In this document: positions 17,170 through 25,889 of the stretch, in pieces
Layout: the number at the start of each line of letters is the position of its first letter
How positions within the stretch are numbered: the first letter of the stretch is position 1
Source of the DNA: Lignipirellula cremea
Lineage (GTDB): Bacteria > Planctomycetota > Planctomycetia > Pirellulales > Pirellulaceae
NCBI RefSeq assembly: GCF_007751035.1
Contig: NZ_CP036433.1
Coordinates: 2,833,001-2,897,000, forward strand
Direction of reading: 5' to 3'
DNA: 64,000 nt
The notes under the pieces: generated by a model
What the model saw: the letters and a program-made list of their open reading frames with translations, nothing else
Databases searched by the model: none
What the model was told of the DNA's origin: nothing
Translations under genes and position numbers: made by a program

Positions 17170-18060
17170 ATGAGCGAATTGCGACGGCGGATGACGGAAG
17201 ACCTGCAGCTGCGGGGCTTGAGCGAACGCACCCAGGAGGCGTATTTGCGGGCGGTGCGGAAATTGGCGGAACACTTTCGCACGCCGCCGGATCGGCTGAG
17301 CGAGGAGCAGGTGCGGCAGTATTTGCTGTATCTCAAGAATGACTGCGGGTTTGCTCCCGGCTCGATGCGTGTCGCCGTCAATGGCGTGAAGTTCTTTTAT
17401 CACTTCACCGCGCCGCGCGAATGGGCCACGCTGTGCAACATTCGCATCCCGCCGCAGAAGACGTTGCCCGACGTGCTGTCGCGGCCGGAGGTGCGGCAGT
17501 TGCTCGCCGCCGTGCGGACCCGCCACAACCGGGCTTACTTGTGGACGGTCTACGCTTGCGGCTTGCGGCTCAATGAAGGGCTGCATCTGCAGGTCGCCGA
17601 TCTCGACAGCCAGCGGATGATGCTGCATGTGCATCGCGGCAAAGGCGCCAAGGATCGCTTTATTCTCCTGCCGCAAGAACTGCTGGCGATGTTGCGCCGT
17701 TACTGGCTTGAACATCGTAACCCGCGCTGGTTGTTTCCCGCTTTGGGACGCGGCCGCAACCAAGGCGGCGTCGCCGACAAGCCGATGGCCGAAGCCAGCG
17801 TGCAGGGCGCCTGGAAGCGGGTCGTCGATCAGTCAGGGCTGGCCAAGTCGGTCTCGATTCCTACGCTGCGGCACAGCTACGCCTCGCACCTGATCGAAGC
17901 CGGCGTCGGGTTGCGACGCGTGCAGCAGCTGCTGGGCCATAGTTCGTTGCAGACCACCGCGAGGTACTTGCACGTCACCGAGCCCGGCGGCGAACACACG
18001 CGCCAGATCATCGATCAGCTGATGCAAGGCGTCGGCGCCGCCTTGGATGCGGGAGCGTAG
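17170..18060 (+). CDS. XerD-like tyrosine recombinase (copy D)
   Basis: 296 residues, full length, with the His231-to-Pro change in the catalytic HxLRH box, so probably impaired. AGGAGG ribosome binding site. Asn71 (AVNGVKFF) replaces the Ser of copy C. Confidence 0.9.
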   Translation: MSELRRRMTEDLQLRGLSERTQEAYLRAVRKLAEHFRTPPDRLSEEQVRQYLLYLKNDCGFAPGSMRVAVNGVKFFYHFTAPREWATLCNIRIPPQKTLPDVLSRPEVRQLLAAVRTRHNRAYLWTVYACGLRLNEGLHLQVADLDSQRMMLHVHRGKGAKDRFILLPQELLAMLRRYWLEHRNPRWLFPALGRGRNQGGVADKPMAEASVQGAWKRVVDQSGLAKSVSIPTLRHSYASHLIEAGVGLRRVQQLLGHSSLQTTARYLHVTEPGGEHTRQIIDQLMQGVGAALDAGA

Positions 18061-18064
18061 GTCG

Positions 18065-19174
18065 ATGCTGACGGTCGCCGATGTTCTTCGTCGGCACGGT
18101 CCCGCCTACCTGGAACGCCACGCGACGACGATGCCTGTCGAACAGAAACGCGTGCTGCGCTGCATCATGGCTTGCCGCACCGGCGAGTTGGGGACCGTGC
18201 ATTACGCCTGCCGCCAGTGCGGGCAGGCGCATGTGATGGGTCGCTCGTGCGGCAACCGCCATTGCCCCAGCTGTCAAAGCGAGAAGGGCGGCGTCTGGTG
18301 CGAACGACAGCTCGCCAGGCTGCTGCCGTGCCATTACTTCTTGTTGACGTTCACGGTTCCCCAGGCGTTCCGCGAGTTCGCTCGGCGACACCCGCGCGCC
18401 GCGTACGCCGCCATGTTCCGCGCTTCGAGTGACGCCCTCAAGACGTTGGCCGCCGACCCGAAACGGTTAGGCGTCAAGACGCTGGGCTTCTTCGGAGCGT
18501 TGCACACCTGGGGCCGCGACTTGAACTATCATCCGCACCTGCATTACGTCGTCCCCGGCGGAGGGCTGGACGCGGAAGGCCAATGGCGGCAGACGCCGAC
18601 CAACTTCTTTCTGCCGTGTCAACCTCTGTCACTCCTGTACCGCGGGAAGCTGCGTGCGGCGCTTGCCGCAGAGGGCTTGCTGGACGAGGTCGACGACTCG
18701 GTCTGGAGCGAGTCCTGGGTGGTCGATTGCCAGGCGGTCGGCGACGGCGCGGCGGCGGTCAAGTATCTGGCGCCTTACGTGTTTCGCGTCGCCCTGTCCG
18801 ACAAGCGGATCGTGGCCTGCGACGAACAATCGGTGACGTTCCGCTATCGCCGCAGCGGTTCGCAGCGCTGGCGCACAATGCGGCTGGACGCAGACGAGTT
18901 CGTGCGGCGATTTCTGCAGCACGTCCTGCCGCGAGGGCTGCAAAAGGTTCGTCATTATGGGTTCCTCAGTCCTCGCGCGGGGCAACCGATCGAGTCGCTG
19001 AAGTGGCTGGTCGCGGCCGCCTTGGGCTTGCTGTTCTGGCTGGCCTGGACGGAAACCGTCATCGCGCCGCCGACGCCCGACTTCGCCTGCAGCGAGTGCG
19101 GCGGGCCCTTGCTGCGTCTCCGTTTCGAGCCGCCTCCGCCGCCGAGGCCCATCCCCACTTCTCAACCGCCCTAG
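18065..19174 (+). CDS. IS91-family HUH/Y2 transposase (copy D)
   Basis: 369 residues with intact motifs. The C-terminal knuckle is followed by LLRLRFEPP, as in copy E. Confidence 0.9.
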   Translation: MLTVADVLRRHGPAYLERHATTMPVEQKRVLRCIMACRTGELGTVHYACRQCGQAHVMGRSCGNRHCPSCQSEKGGVWCERQLARLLPCHYFLLTFTVPQAFREFARRHPRAAYAAMFRASSDALKTLAADPKRLGVKTLGFFGALHTWGRDLNYHPHLHYVVPGGGLDAEGQWRQTPTNFFLPCQPLSLLYRGKLRAALAAEGLLDEVDDSVWSESWVVDCQAVGDGAAAVKYLAPYVFRVALSDKRIVACDEQSVTFRYRRSGSQRWRTMRLDADEFVRRFLQHVLPRGLQKVRHYGFLSPRAGQPIESLKWLVAAALGLLFWLAWTETVIAPPTPDFACSECGGPLLRLRFEPPPPPRPIPTSQPP

Positions 19175-19189
19175 CGAGCTGACGAGCTG

Positions 19190-19465
19190 ATGCACGATCG
19201 ACGACACGTGTTGATGATTCAAAAGTCGCGGCAGCGACCCCGCCCCCACTGCGCGCCGACGTTCGATTTGGACGTCGAAAACGATCGATACCTGGCGAAA
19301 CGGACAAGCGTGATGCAACGCCTCTCCCTCAAACGCCCCGCTGGCCGCCGTCAAACGAAGGCGATTCCGCAGCAAGCCACTACGACCGAGTTCCGCCTCG
19401 GAAGCGTTTCCCTAAGGCCCTGCCCGGCCACCCGCCGCGCCGGGCTTCTCGAACAAACGACTTGA
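19190..19465 (+). CDS. Small 91-codon frame of IS91-like copy D
   Basis: Conserved-length frame, identical in length and near-identical in sequence to that of copy E. Coding status is uncertain. Confidence 0.25.
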   Translation: MHDRRHVLMIQKSRQRPRPHCAPTFDLDVENDRYLAKRTSVMQRLSLKRPAGRRQTKAIPQQATTTEFRLGSVSLRPCPATRRAGLLEQTT

Positions 19466-19564
19466 CCTCGGCTCCCCCAACGGCAATTCGGTTCCGCCCT
19501 CACGCGCAGCAACAACTCGCAGCGGGCAATCTCCGCACCGGCCCGCGAGGACAAATCCTAATTG

Positions 19565-19768
19565 TTATGGGAGGTTGGGGGACGCGATCCGTTCTGGTCG
19601 CGTTGAGAATATTATGATCGAAGTGGGAGGTGGCTGGCAACGGCCGCAATCCAGGAAGCTGTGGTCGCGTTCCTGCCGACCAGGCCAAACGGACAGGATC
19701 GCCTTGGAGAACGAGTTGCCCTTCTGTTGAAAACAGAACTTCTGAAATTGAAAACGGTTCGACGGCAT
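19565..19768 (-). CDS. Integron cassette 11, possible 67-residue protein
   Basis: A short frame beginning MPSNRFQFQKFCFQQKGNSF and ending with its stop overlapping the GTT box now occupied by copy D. Its ATG (19,766-19,768) lies within the R' core of attC10 (GTTATGCC in cassette orientation), so the start codon would be supplied by the recombination site itself. No family is recognised. It may be a chance frame. Confidence 0.35.
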   Translation of the reverse strand: MPSNRFQFQKFCFQQKGNSFSKAILSVWPGRQERDHSFLDCGRCQPPPTSIIIFSTRPERIASPNLP

Positions 19769-19854
19769 AACGTCTAGCGTAACCGGGCGGCGACGTTACG
19801 CGTTGATTTCAGATTCCGCCGGACTCGCCGCTCCGGTTCACGCTTTTGTTCTGT
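19764..19854 (-). other. attC site 10 (intact)
   Basis: The outer box is GGCATAACG, the arms GCGT.ACCGG-GCGGCGA and GCGTGAACCGGAGCGGCGA. GTT lies at 19,848-19,850 followed by CTGTG. It is a close copy of attC12. Confidence 0.85.
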
Positions 19855-20774
19855 GGGATTTGCGTTTGACGTTCGGGCCACCAAACAACACTGCCCGCCA
19901 ATTCCCGCGACCGTGCATCAAGTTTACGTTCGCCGAATTCAATTTCCATAAACGCTTCGCCGAAGTCGTAATGCCCACCCCACGAACCTCGTTGCTGGTA
20001 GCCGACCGCGCGACATTGCGACATGATTGTAAACGGAACGTCCCCGTCGGAGTAGATTCTGTCGATATTCTCCAGCCAGCCTTGGACGAGTGATGCTGCC
20101 ACGATCGGATCGTGTTCCGATTTGAAGAATTCTCTATGATGCAACCACCACGAATTGCGTTCCGTACCAGCCGGATACTTCAGATCTCGGAGACATGCGA
20201 GAAGTAAGCCTTGATGGACGCGGAGTCGGTTTTCAGTGTCCGTGAGAGCTTTGATTACAGTCCGACGTGCATCATCATCCGGGAGCATTTCGAGGATGTG
20301 TGGGAAGTATTCGTATCGAATTACGTTGCGGCTTTGGACACGTTCGTTGCCATCTCGAATGTAAGGTGAATGCGGCGCTTGATACCACCAGTTGGGTTCA
20401 AGTGAGCCGACGTAAGATTCTAGTATCGCTGTGTTGGGGCCATCCTTGCCGAATTTCAGGCCCGGAGTGATCGCCCAGCCAGAACGCCCCCCAACGTCAT
20501 CGAATAGCGACCATTTCTCGACGAAGGGGATCACCTGGAAGGGATCGGGAATCGCCAAATACACGCAGACCACCAACGCGGTCGGGAAGATCAAGAGGCG
20601 TCGTTTTCCGTTAATCGCTAGAGTTGCGCCGGCCGCAGCACATAATGTGACGACAACCCACGTGTAGAGTGTGAGGGGCAGCCCTAGTCGATAAAGCGAA
20701 ACAACGACGAAAGATGTCGTGCAGACAATGCCGAGCATGGCGAGCAGCAATCGAGGACGTCTCGACTCGCTCAT
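19809..20774 (-). CDS. Integron cassette 10 membrane protein, unknown
   Basis: A 321-residue protein and the largest in the array. The N-terminus has about three hydrophobic segments (LLLAMLGIVCTTSFVVVSLY, LYTWVVVTLCAAAGATLAI, LLIFPTALVVCVYLAI). A soluble domain of about 220 residues follows (YEYFPHILEMLPDDDARRTV, SWWLHHREFFKSEHDP). No family is recognised. The frame continues through the right arm of attC10, so the last 15 or so residues are coded by the recombination site. Without its attC tail the protein would end near GSVVWWPERQTQIP. Confidence 0.65.
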   Translation of the reverse strand: MSESRRPRLLLAMLGIVCTTSFVVVSLYRLGLPLTLYTWVVVTLCAAAGATLAINGKRRLLIFPTALVVCVYLAIPDPFQVIPFVEKWSLFDDVGGRSGWAITPGLKFGKDGPNTAILESYVGSLEPNWWYQAPHSPYIRDGNERVQSRNVIRYEYFPHILEMLPDDDARRTVIKALTDTENRLRVHQGLLLACLRDLKYPAGTERNSWWLHHREFFKSEHDPIVAASLVQGWLENIDRIYSDGDVPFTIMSQCRAVGYQQRGSWGGHYDFGEAFMEIEFGERKLDARSRELAGSVVWWPERQTQIPQNKSVNRSGESGGI

Positions 20775-20794
20775 GGGTGTGCGCCTTGTTTTGC

Positions 20795-20890
20795 CACAGA
20801 ACGAGCAGGATAACCGGGCCGGGGGATGGTGGTATTGAGCGGAGCGAACGCCCGGGGTTGTTCCGGCTCCGGTTGATCCGTTTGTTATGG
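20795..20890 (-). other. attC site 9 (intact)
   Basis: The outer box is ACAGAACG, the arms GGATAACCGG-GCCGG and GGATCAACCGGAGCCGG. GTT lies at 20,884-20,886. It belongs to the same sequence type as attC1 and attC6. Confidence 0.88.
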
Positions 20891-21087
20891 GGAGTACCGG
20901 AGACGGGTTTCGTTCCTGGCCGGGGATGGGGCTATTATCGCCGACGCTGGACGCGACCTGCAACGCCCCAATCCGAATCGCTGCGGTCGCCCTTGGTTAG
21001 ATACCTGGTGATCGGAAGGATACGATTCAAGAAGTTAGATGACTGTTCCATTCCCCTCGTAACCGACAGGCAGTGATGAGGTTCGAC
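20891..21087 (-). other. Integron cassette 9, no gene seen
   Basis: About 200 bp between attC9 and attC8. The longest sensible minus-strand frame is about 21 codons. It may be a gene-less cassette, a relic, or a carrier of a promoter or small RNA; the sequence shows none of these clearly. Confidence 0.45.
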
Positions 21088-21175
21088 AACATAACTTTCA
21101 CCATCACCGGGTTGCCGCCAGCGATGTGGAAATCAAATTCGGCCCGGATCGGCAACTCCGGTGCATGGTTTTGTT
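21088..21175 (-). other. attC site 8, with IS91-like copy E at its R'' box
   Basis: The outer box is ACATAACT, the arms ACCAT-CACCGG-GTTGCCG and ACCATGCACCGGAGTTGCCG. GTT at 21,173-21,175 abuts the element. Confidence 0.85.
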
Positions 21176-21278
21176 CAAGGAAGCCGCTGCGCGGCAGGTT
21201 TTGATTTTACCCCTTCGCTGTGGTTGTACGCCATCCTTGGAAGGACGTTTTTCTTTGCGTTTTTCCAGGAGGTTGATC

Positions 21279-22169
21279 ATGAGCGAATTGCGACGGCGGA
21301 TGACGGAAGACCTGCAGCTGCGGGGCTTGAGCGAACGCACCCAGGAGGCGTATCTGCGGGCGGTGCGGAAGTTGGCGGAACACTTTCGCACGCCGCCGGA
21401 TCGGCTGAGCGAGGAGCAGGTGCGGCAGTATTTGCTGTATCTCAAGAATGACTGCGGTTTTGCTCCCGGCTCGATGCGTGTGGCTGTCAATGGCGTGAAG
21501 TTCTTTTATCACTATACCGCGCCGCGCGCTTGGGCCACGCTGTGCAACATTCGCATCCCGCCGCAGAAGACGTTGCCCGACGTGCTGTCGCGGCCGGAGG
21601 TGCGGCAGTTGCTCGCCGCCGTGCGGACCCGCCACAACCGGGCTTACTTGTGGACGGTGTACGCTTGCGGCTTGCGGCTCAACGAAGGGCTGCATCTGCA
21701 GGTCGCCGATCTCGACAGCCAGCGGATGATGCTGCATGTGCATCGCGGCAAAGGCGCCAAGGATCGCTTTATTCTCCTGCCGCAAGAACTGCTGGCGATG
21801 CTGCGCCGTTACTGGCTCGAACATCGTAACCCGCGCTGGTTGTTTCCCGCTTTGGGACGCGGCCGCAACCAAGGCGGCGTCGCCGACAAGCCGATGGCCG
21901 AAGCCAGCGTGCAGGGCGCCTGGAAGCGGGTCGTCGATCAGTCAGGGCTGGCCAAGTCGGTCTCGATTCATACGCTGCGGCACAGCTACGCCTCGCACCT
22001 GATCGAAGCCGGCGTCGGGCTGCGACGCGTGCAGCAGTTGCTGGGCCATAGTTCGTTGCAGACCACCGCGCGGTACCTGCACGTGACCGAGCCCGGCGGC
22101 GAACACACGCGCCAGATCATCGATCAGCTGATGCAGGGCGTCGGCGCCGCCTTGGATACGGGAGCGTAG
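21279..22169 (+). CDS. XerD-like tyrosine recombinase (copy E)
   Basis: 296 residues with a complete catalytic set including His231 (SIHTLRHSY). The penultimate codons carry Thr (LDTGA), a change that removes the overlapping upstream ATG used as a possible transposase start in other copies. Confidence 0.92.
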   Translation: MSELRRRMTEDLQLRGLSERTQEAYLRAVRKLAEHFRTPPDRLSEEQVRQYLLYLKNDCGFAPGSMRVAVNGVKFFYHYTAPRAWATLCNIRIPPQKTLPDVLSRPEVRQLLAAVRTRHNRAYLWTVYACGLRLNEGLHLQVADLDSQRMMLHVHRGKGAKDRFILLPQELLAMLRRYWLEHRNPRWLFPALGRGRNQGGVADKPMAEASVQGAWKRVVDQSGLAKSVSIHTLRHSYASHLIEAGVGLRRVQQLLGHSSLQTTARYLHVTEPGGEHTRQIIDQLMQGVGAALDTGA

Positions 22170-22173
22170 GTCG

Positions 22174-23283
22174 ATGCTGACGGTCGCCGATGTTCTTCGT
22201 CGGCACGGTCCCGCCTACCTGGAACGCCACGCGACGACGATGCCTGTCGAACAGAAACGCGTGCTGCGCTGCATCATGGCTTGCCGCACCGGCGAGTTGG
22301 GGACCGTGCATTACGCCTGCCGCCAGTGCGGGCAGGCGCATGTGATGGGTCGCTCGTGCGGCAACCGCCATTGTCCCAGCTGTCAAAGCGAGAAAGGCGG
22401 CGTCTGGTGCGAACGACAGCTCGCCAGGCTGCTGCCGTGCCATTACTTCCTGTTGACGTTCACGGTTCCCCAGGCGTTCCGCGAGTTCGCCCGGCGACAT
22501 CCGCGCGAAGCGTACGCCGCCATGTTCCGCGCTTCGAGTGACGCCCTCAAGTCACTGGCCGCCGACCCGAAACGGTTAGGCGTCACGACGCTGGGCTTCT
22601 TCGGAGCGTTGCACACCTGGGGCCGCGACTTGAACTATCATCCGCACCTGCATTACGTCGTTCCCGGCGGAGGGCTGGACGCGGAAGGCCAGTGGCGGCA
22701 GACGCCGACCAGCTTCTTTCTGCCGTGTCAACCTCTGTCACTCCTGTACCGCGGGAAGCTGCGTGCGGCGCTTGCCGCAGAGGGCTTGCTGGACGAGGTC
22801 GACGACTCGGTCTGGAGCGAGTCCTGGGTGGTCGATTGCCAGGCGGTCGGCGACGGCGCGGCGGCGGTCAAGTATCTGGCGCCGTACGTGTTTCGCGTCG
22901 CCCTGTCCGACAAGCGGATCGTGGCCTGCGACGAACAATCGGTGACGTTCCGCTATCGCCGCAGCGGTTCGCAGCGCTGGCGCACAATGCGGCTGGACGC
23001 AGATGAGTTCGTGCGGCGATTCCTGCAGCACGTCCTGCCGCGAGGGCTGCAAAAGGTTCGTCATTATGGGTTCCTCAGTCCTCGCGCGGGGCAATCGATC
23101 GAATCGCTGAAGTGGCTGGTGGCGGCCGCCTTGGGCTTGCTGTTCTGGCTGGCCTGGACGGAAACGATCGTCGCGCCGCCGACGCCCGACTTCGCCTGCA
23201 GCGAGTGCGGCGGGCCCTTGCTGCGTCTCCGTTTCGAGCCGCCTCCGCCGCCGAGGCCCATCCCCACTTCTCAACCGCCCTAG
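22174..23283 (+). CDS. IS91-family HUH/Y2 transposase (copy E)
   Basis: 369 residues, motifs intact. Only the ATG at 22,174 can start this copy, which supports the same start in all copies. Confidence 0.9.
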   Translation: MLTVADVLRRHGPAYLERHATTMPVEQKRVLRCIMACRTGELGTVHYACRQCGQAHVMGRSCGNRHCPSCQSEKGGVWCERQLARLLPCHYFLLTFTVPQAFREFARRHPREAYAAMFRASSDALKSLAADPKRLGVTTLGFFGALHTWGRDLNYHPHLHYVVPGGGLDAEGQWRQTPTSFFLPCQPLSLLYRGKLRAALAAEGLLDEVDDSVWSESWVVDCQAVGDGAAAVKYLAPYVFRVALSDKRIVACDEQSVTFRYRRSGSQRWRTMRLDADEFVRRFLQHVLPRGLQKVRHYGFLSPRAGQSIESLKWLVAAALGLLFWLAWTETIVAPPTPDFACSECGGPLLRLRFEPPPPPRPIPTSQPP

Positions 23284-23298
23284 CGAGCTGACGAGCTG

Positions 23299-23574
23299 AT
23301 GCACGATCGACGACACGTGTTGATGATTCAAAAGTCGCGGCAGCGACCCCGCCCCCACTGCGCGCCGACGTTCGATTTGGACGTCGAAAACGATCGATAC
23401 CTGGCGAAACGGACAAGCGTGATGCAACGCCTCTCCCTCAAACGCCCCGCTGGCCGCCGTCAAACGAAGGCGATTCCGCAGCAAGCCACTACGACCGAGT
23501 TCCGCCTCGGAAGCGTTTCCCTAAGGCCCTGCCCGGCCACCCGCCGCGCCGGGCTTCTCGAACAAACGACTTGA
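23299..23574 (+). CDS. Small 91-codon frame of IS91-like copy E
   Basis: Conserved-length frame. Coding status is uncertain. Confidence 0.25.
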   Translation: MHDRRHVLMIQKSRQRPRPHCAPTFDLDVENDRYLAKRTSVMQRLSLKRPAGRRQTKAIPQQATTTEFRLGSVSLRPCPATRRAGLLEQTT

Positions 23575-23744
23575 CCTCGGCTCCTCGAACGTCAATTCGA
23601 TCCCGCCCACACGCGCAGCAACAACTCGCAGCGGGAAATCTCCGCACCGGCCCGCGAGGACAAATCCTAATTGTTCTGCGACATCTAAGTTTGGAGATCG
23701 ACGTTGCTTTGCACGCACGCCCCTGAGACCAAAGTATTTGCAGA

Positions 23745-24131
23745 TCAGGTTGGCAATGGTTCCGTACTTTTTTCGGCTATGTACAAAAGATAACGATTCG
23801 TCGGTGTGCTGGCAAATTCATTCGGCCGCGCGTCTGAGTCAAGGTCAGCCATACATAGTCTCAATGTGTTGTCTGAGACGCTGAATATGCCGCGCTGCAG
23901 CCGTGGCTTCTTGACATCGTCACGGGTGACATCTATTTCGCCGTAGTCGGTACCATCGCGGGCGACGTACGGCATGTCCCATGCGGCCCATCGATCACCG
24001 GTTACGATTGTATCTTCGAGAAACCATAGAAACTTGTTGTCGTCATCCGGTTCGCGATCATCAAAGCCAGCATCAAGCCGCTGTGTAATACGCCAAGCTC
24101 CGCGAAGTGAGAGTACAGATGACTTTGCCAT
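23745..24131 (-). CDS. Integron cassette 8 protein, TIGR03067-type
   Basis: A 128-residue protein ending with a segment typical of the planctomycete TIGR03067 family (RGIFSVSDNTLRLCMADLDS, then RPNEFASTPTNRYLLYIAEK). The family is a lipocalin-like beta-barrel of unknown function that is abundant in planctomycetes. The N-terminal signal peptide and the usual LQGTW opening are lacking; the start reads MAKSSVLSLRGAWRITQRLD. Its presence as a cassette suggests host chromosomal genes were captured into the array. About 70 bp separate the stop from the copy E insertion. Confidence 0.7.
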   Translation of the reverse strand: MAKSSVLSLRGAWRITQRLDAGFDDREPDDDNKFLWFLEDTIVTGDRWAAWDMPYVARDGTDYGEIDVTRDDVKKPRLQRGIFSVSDNTLRLCMADLDSDARPNEFASTPTNRYLLYIAEKSTEPLPT

Positions 24132-24151
24132 TGGTCAGGAACACTGCTGTC

Positions 24152-24241
24152 GGGTAACGTTGGCGATCACCCGGTCGCCGCGAGTGACTCGCCATTTGAA
24201 AACGCGCCGTCGGCGACTCGGCGTGCATCGCTTGGTTCTGC
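24152..24241 (-). other. attC site 7 (intact)
   Basis: The outer box is GGGTAACG, the arms GGCGAT-CAC.CCGG-TCGCCG and GCGATGCACGCCGAGTCGCCG. GTT lies at 24,235-24,237. Confidence 0.82.
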
Positions 24242-24242
24242 C

Positions 24243-24788
24243 TTATGTCGGTTGCCAAACGAAAAAGGTCCTGTCACACGACAGACACTTGAAGATACAG
24301 ACCTCACGAAGTGACTCGGGCTTCAATTCAAAGTCCCAGTGTGGCTCGACGGGGCGCCGATCCCAGAATTGGTTCTGCGAAGGAACGTGTACCGATTCGT
24401 CGTAATCGGCGGGAACACCCACGAATTCACACCAGTCGCCACAGCAAAGAGGCCAATCCTCGCGTTGCATCATAAGCGGGATGTGTGGAATTCGATGGTA
24501 TTGTTGCACTGCGTTCTGTTTGTCGCTGGCATACGCGTTGATTAGTTTTTGGACTTCGCCGATCTCGTAATCGCTCTTGCGCACCAGGCCAGCGTTGATG
24601 CAGTCTGCACACGCAGCGTAAATCTCGGGTTCTTCGTCGGCCAACTGGGGATTGGCCGCTGCCGATGGATTGGCAACCTCACCGCGATAGTTGTACGAAA
24701 CAACGCCAGCACGTTCACAGCACTGGCATTCGCCAAGTCCGGACGGTTCCAAGGCAGTTTCAGCGATGTATCGGAACGTGGTGCCCAT
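24243..24788 (-). CDS. Integron cassette 7 protein, CbrC/UPF0167-like
   Basis: A 181-residue cysteine-rich protein. The opening FRYIAETALEPSGLGECQCC, the CADCINAG pair and the final CIFKCLSCDRTFFVWQ resemble the CbrC (UPF0167) family, whose E. coli member affects colicin E2 tolerance by an unclear route. It lacks signal and membrane segments. The stop lies next to the attC7 right box. The CbrC match is by motif spacing only; a generic zinc-ribbon protein is the alternative. Confidence 0.55.
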   Translation of the reverse strand: MGTTFRYIAETALEPSGLGECQCCERAGVVSYNYRGEVANPSAAANPQLADEEPEIYAACADCINAGLVRKSDYEIGEVQKLINAYASDKQNAVQQYHRIPHIPLMMQREDWPLCCGDWCEFVGVPADYDESVHVPSQNQFWDRRPVEPHWDFELKPESLREVCIFKCLSCDRTFFVWQPT

Positions 24789-24800
24789 CAGTTTGTCATG

Positions 24801-24891
24801 GCAGAACGACGAGGATAACCGGGCCGGGGGTTGGTGTCGCTGAGCGGAGCGAACGCCCGGGGTTGTGCCGGCTCCGGTTGATCCGTTTGTT
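24801..24891 (-). other. attC site 6, with IS91-like copy F at its R'' box
   Basis: The outer box is GCAGAACG, the arms GGATAACCGG-GCCGG and GGATCAACCGGAGCCGG. GTT at 24,889-24,891 abuts the element. Confidence 0.88.
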
Positions 24892-24994
24892 CAAGGAAGC
24901 CGCTGCGCGGCAGGTTTTGATTTTACCCCTTCGCTGTGGTTGTACGCCATCCTTGGAAGGACGTTTTTCTTTGCGTTTTTCCAGGAGGTTGATC

Positions 24995-25885
24995 ATGAGC
25001 GAATTGCGACGGCGGATGACGGAGGACCTGCAGCTGCGGGGCTTGAGCGAACGCACCCAGGAGGCGTATCTGCGGGCGGTGCGGAAGTTGGCCGAACACT
25101 TTCGCACGCCGCCGGATCGGCTGAGCGAGGAGCAGGTGCGGCAGTATTTGCTGTATCTCAAGAATGACTGCGGGTTTGCTCCCGGCTCGATGCGTGTCGC
25201 CGTCAATGGCGTGAAGTTCTTTTATCACTTCACCGCGCCGCGCGAATGGGCCACGCTGTGCAACATTCGCATCCCGCCGCAGAAGACGTTGCCCGACGTG
25301 CTGTCGCGGCCGGAGGTGCGGCAGTTGCTCGCCGCCGTGCGGACCCGCCACAACCGGGCCTACTTGTGGACGGTGTACGCTTGCGGCTTGCGGCTCAACG
25401 AAGGGCTGCATCTGCAGGTCGCCGATCTCGACAGCCAGCGGATGATGCTGCATGTGCATCGCGGCAAAGGCGCCAAGGATCGCTTTATTCTCCTGCCGCA
25501 AGAACTGCTGGCGATGCTGCGCCGTTACTGGCTTGAACATCGTAACCCGCGCTGGTTGTTTCCCGCTTTGGGACGCGGCCGCAACCAAGGCGGCGTCGCC
25601 GACAAGCCGATGGCCGAAGCCAGCGTGCAAGGCGCCTGGAAGCGGGTCGTCGATCAGTCAGGGCTGGCCAAATCGGTCTCGATTCATACGCTGCGGCACA
25701 GCTACGCCTCGCACCTGATCGAAGCCGGCGTCGGGCTGCGACGCGTGCAGCAGCTGCTGGGCCATAGTTCGTTGCAGACCACCGCGCGGTACTTGCACGT
25801 CACCGAGCCCGGCGGCGAACACACGCGCCAGATCATCGACCAGCTGATGCAAGGCGTCGGCGCCGCCTTGGATGCGGGAGCGTAG
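24995..25885 (+). CDS. XerD-like tyrosine recombinase (copy F)
   Basis: 296 residues with the complete catalytic set (His231 present). AGGAGG lies 6 bp before ATG 24,995. Confidence 0.92.
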   Translation: MSELRRRMTEDLQLRGLSERTQEAYLRAVRKLAEHFRTPPDRLSEEQVRQYLLYLKNDCGFAPGSMRVAVNGVKFFYHFTAPREWATLCNIRIPPQKTLPDVLSRPEVRQLLAAVRTRHNRAYLWTVYACGLRLNEGLHLQVADLDSQRMMLHVHRGKGAKDRFILLPQELLAMLRRYWLEHRNPRWLFPALGRGRNQGGVADKPMAEASVQGAWKRVVDQSGLAKSVSIHTLRHSYASHLIEAGVGLRRVQQLLGHSSLQTTARYLHVTEPGGEHTRQIIDQLMQGVGAALDAGA

Positions 25886-25889
25886 GTCG

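Larger units (their letters stand above)
17067..19566 (+). mobile_element. IS91-like element, copy D (complete)
   Basis: 2,500 bp, with standard ends, inserted at the GTT of attC11. It is mosaic. The 5' two thirds resemble copy C (Pro231 in the recombinase, GQPIESLKW in the transposase). The 3' end resembles copy E (LLRLRFEPP, and an 8-bp duplication that gives GAGCTGACGAGCTG after the transposase). Confidence 0.92.
21176..23675 (+). mobile_element. IS91-like element, copy E (complete)
   Basis: 2,500 bp with standard ends, inserted at the GTT of attC8. The flank beyond the right end reads CTGCGAC, the continuation of the interrupted attC box. Confidence 0.92.
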
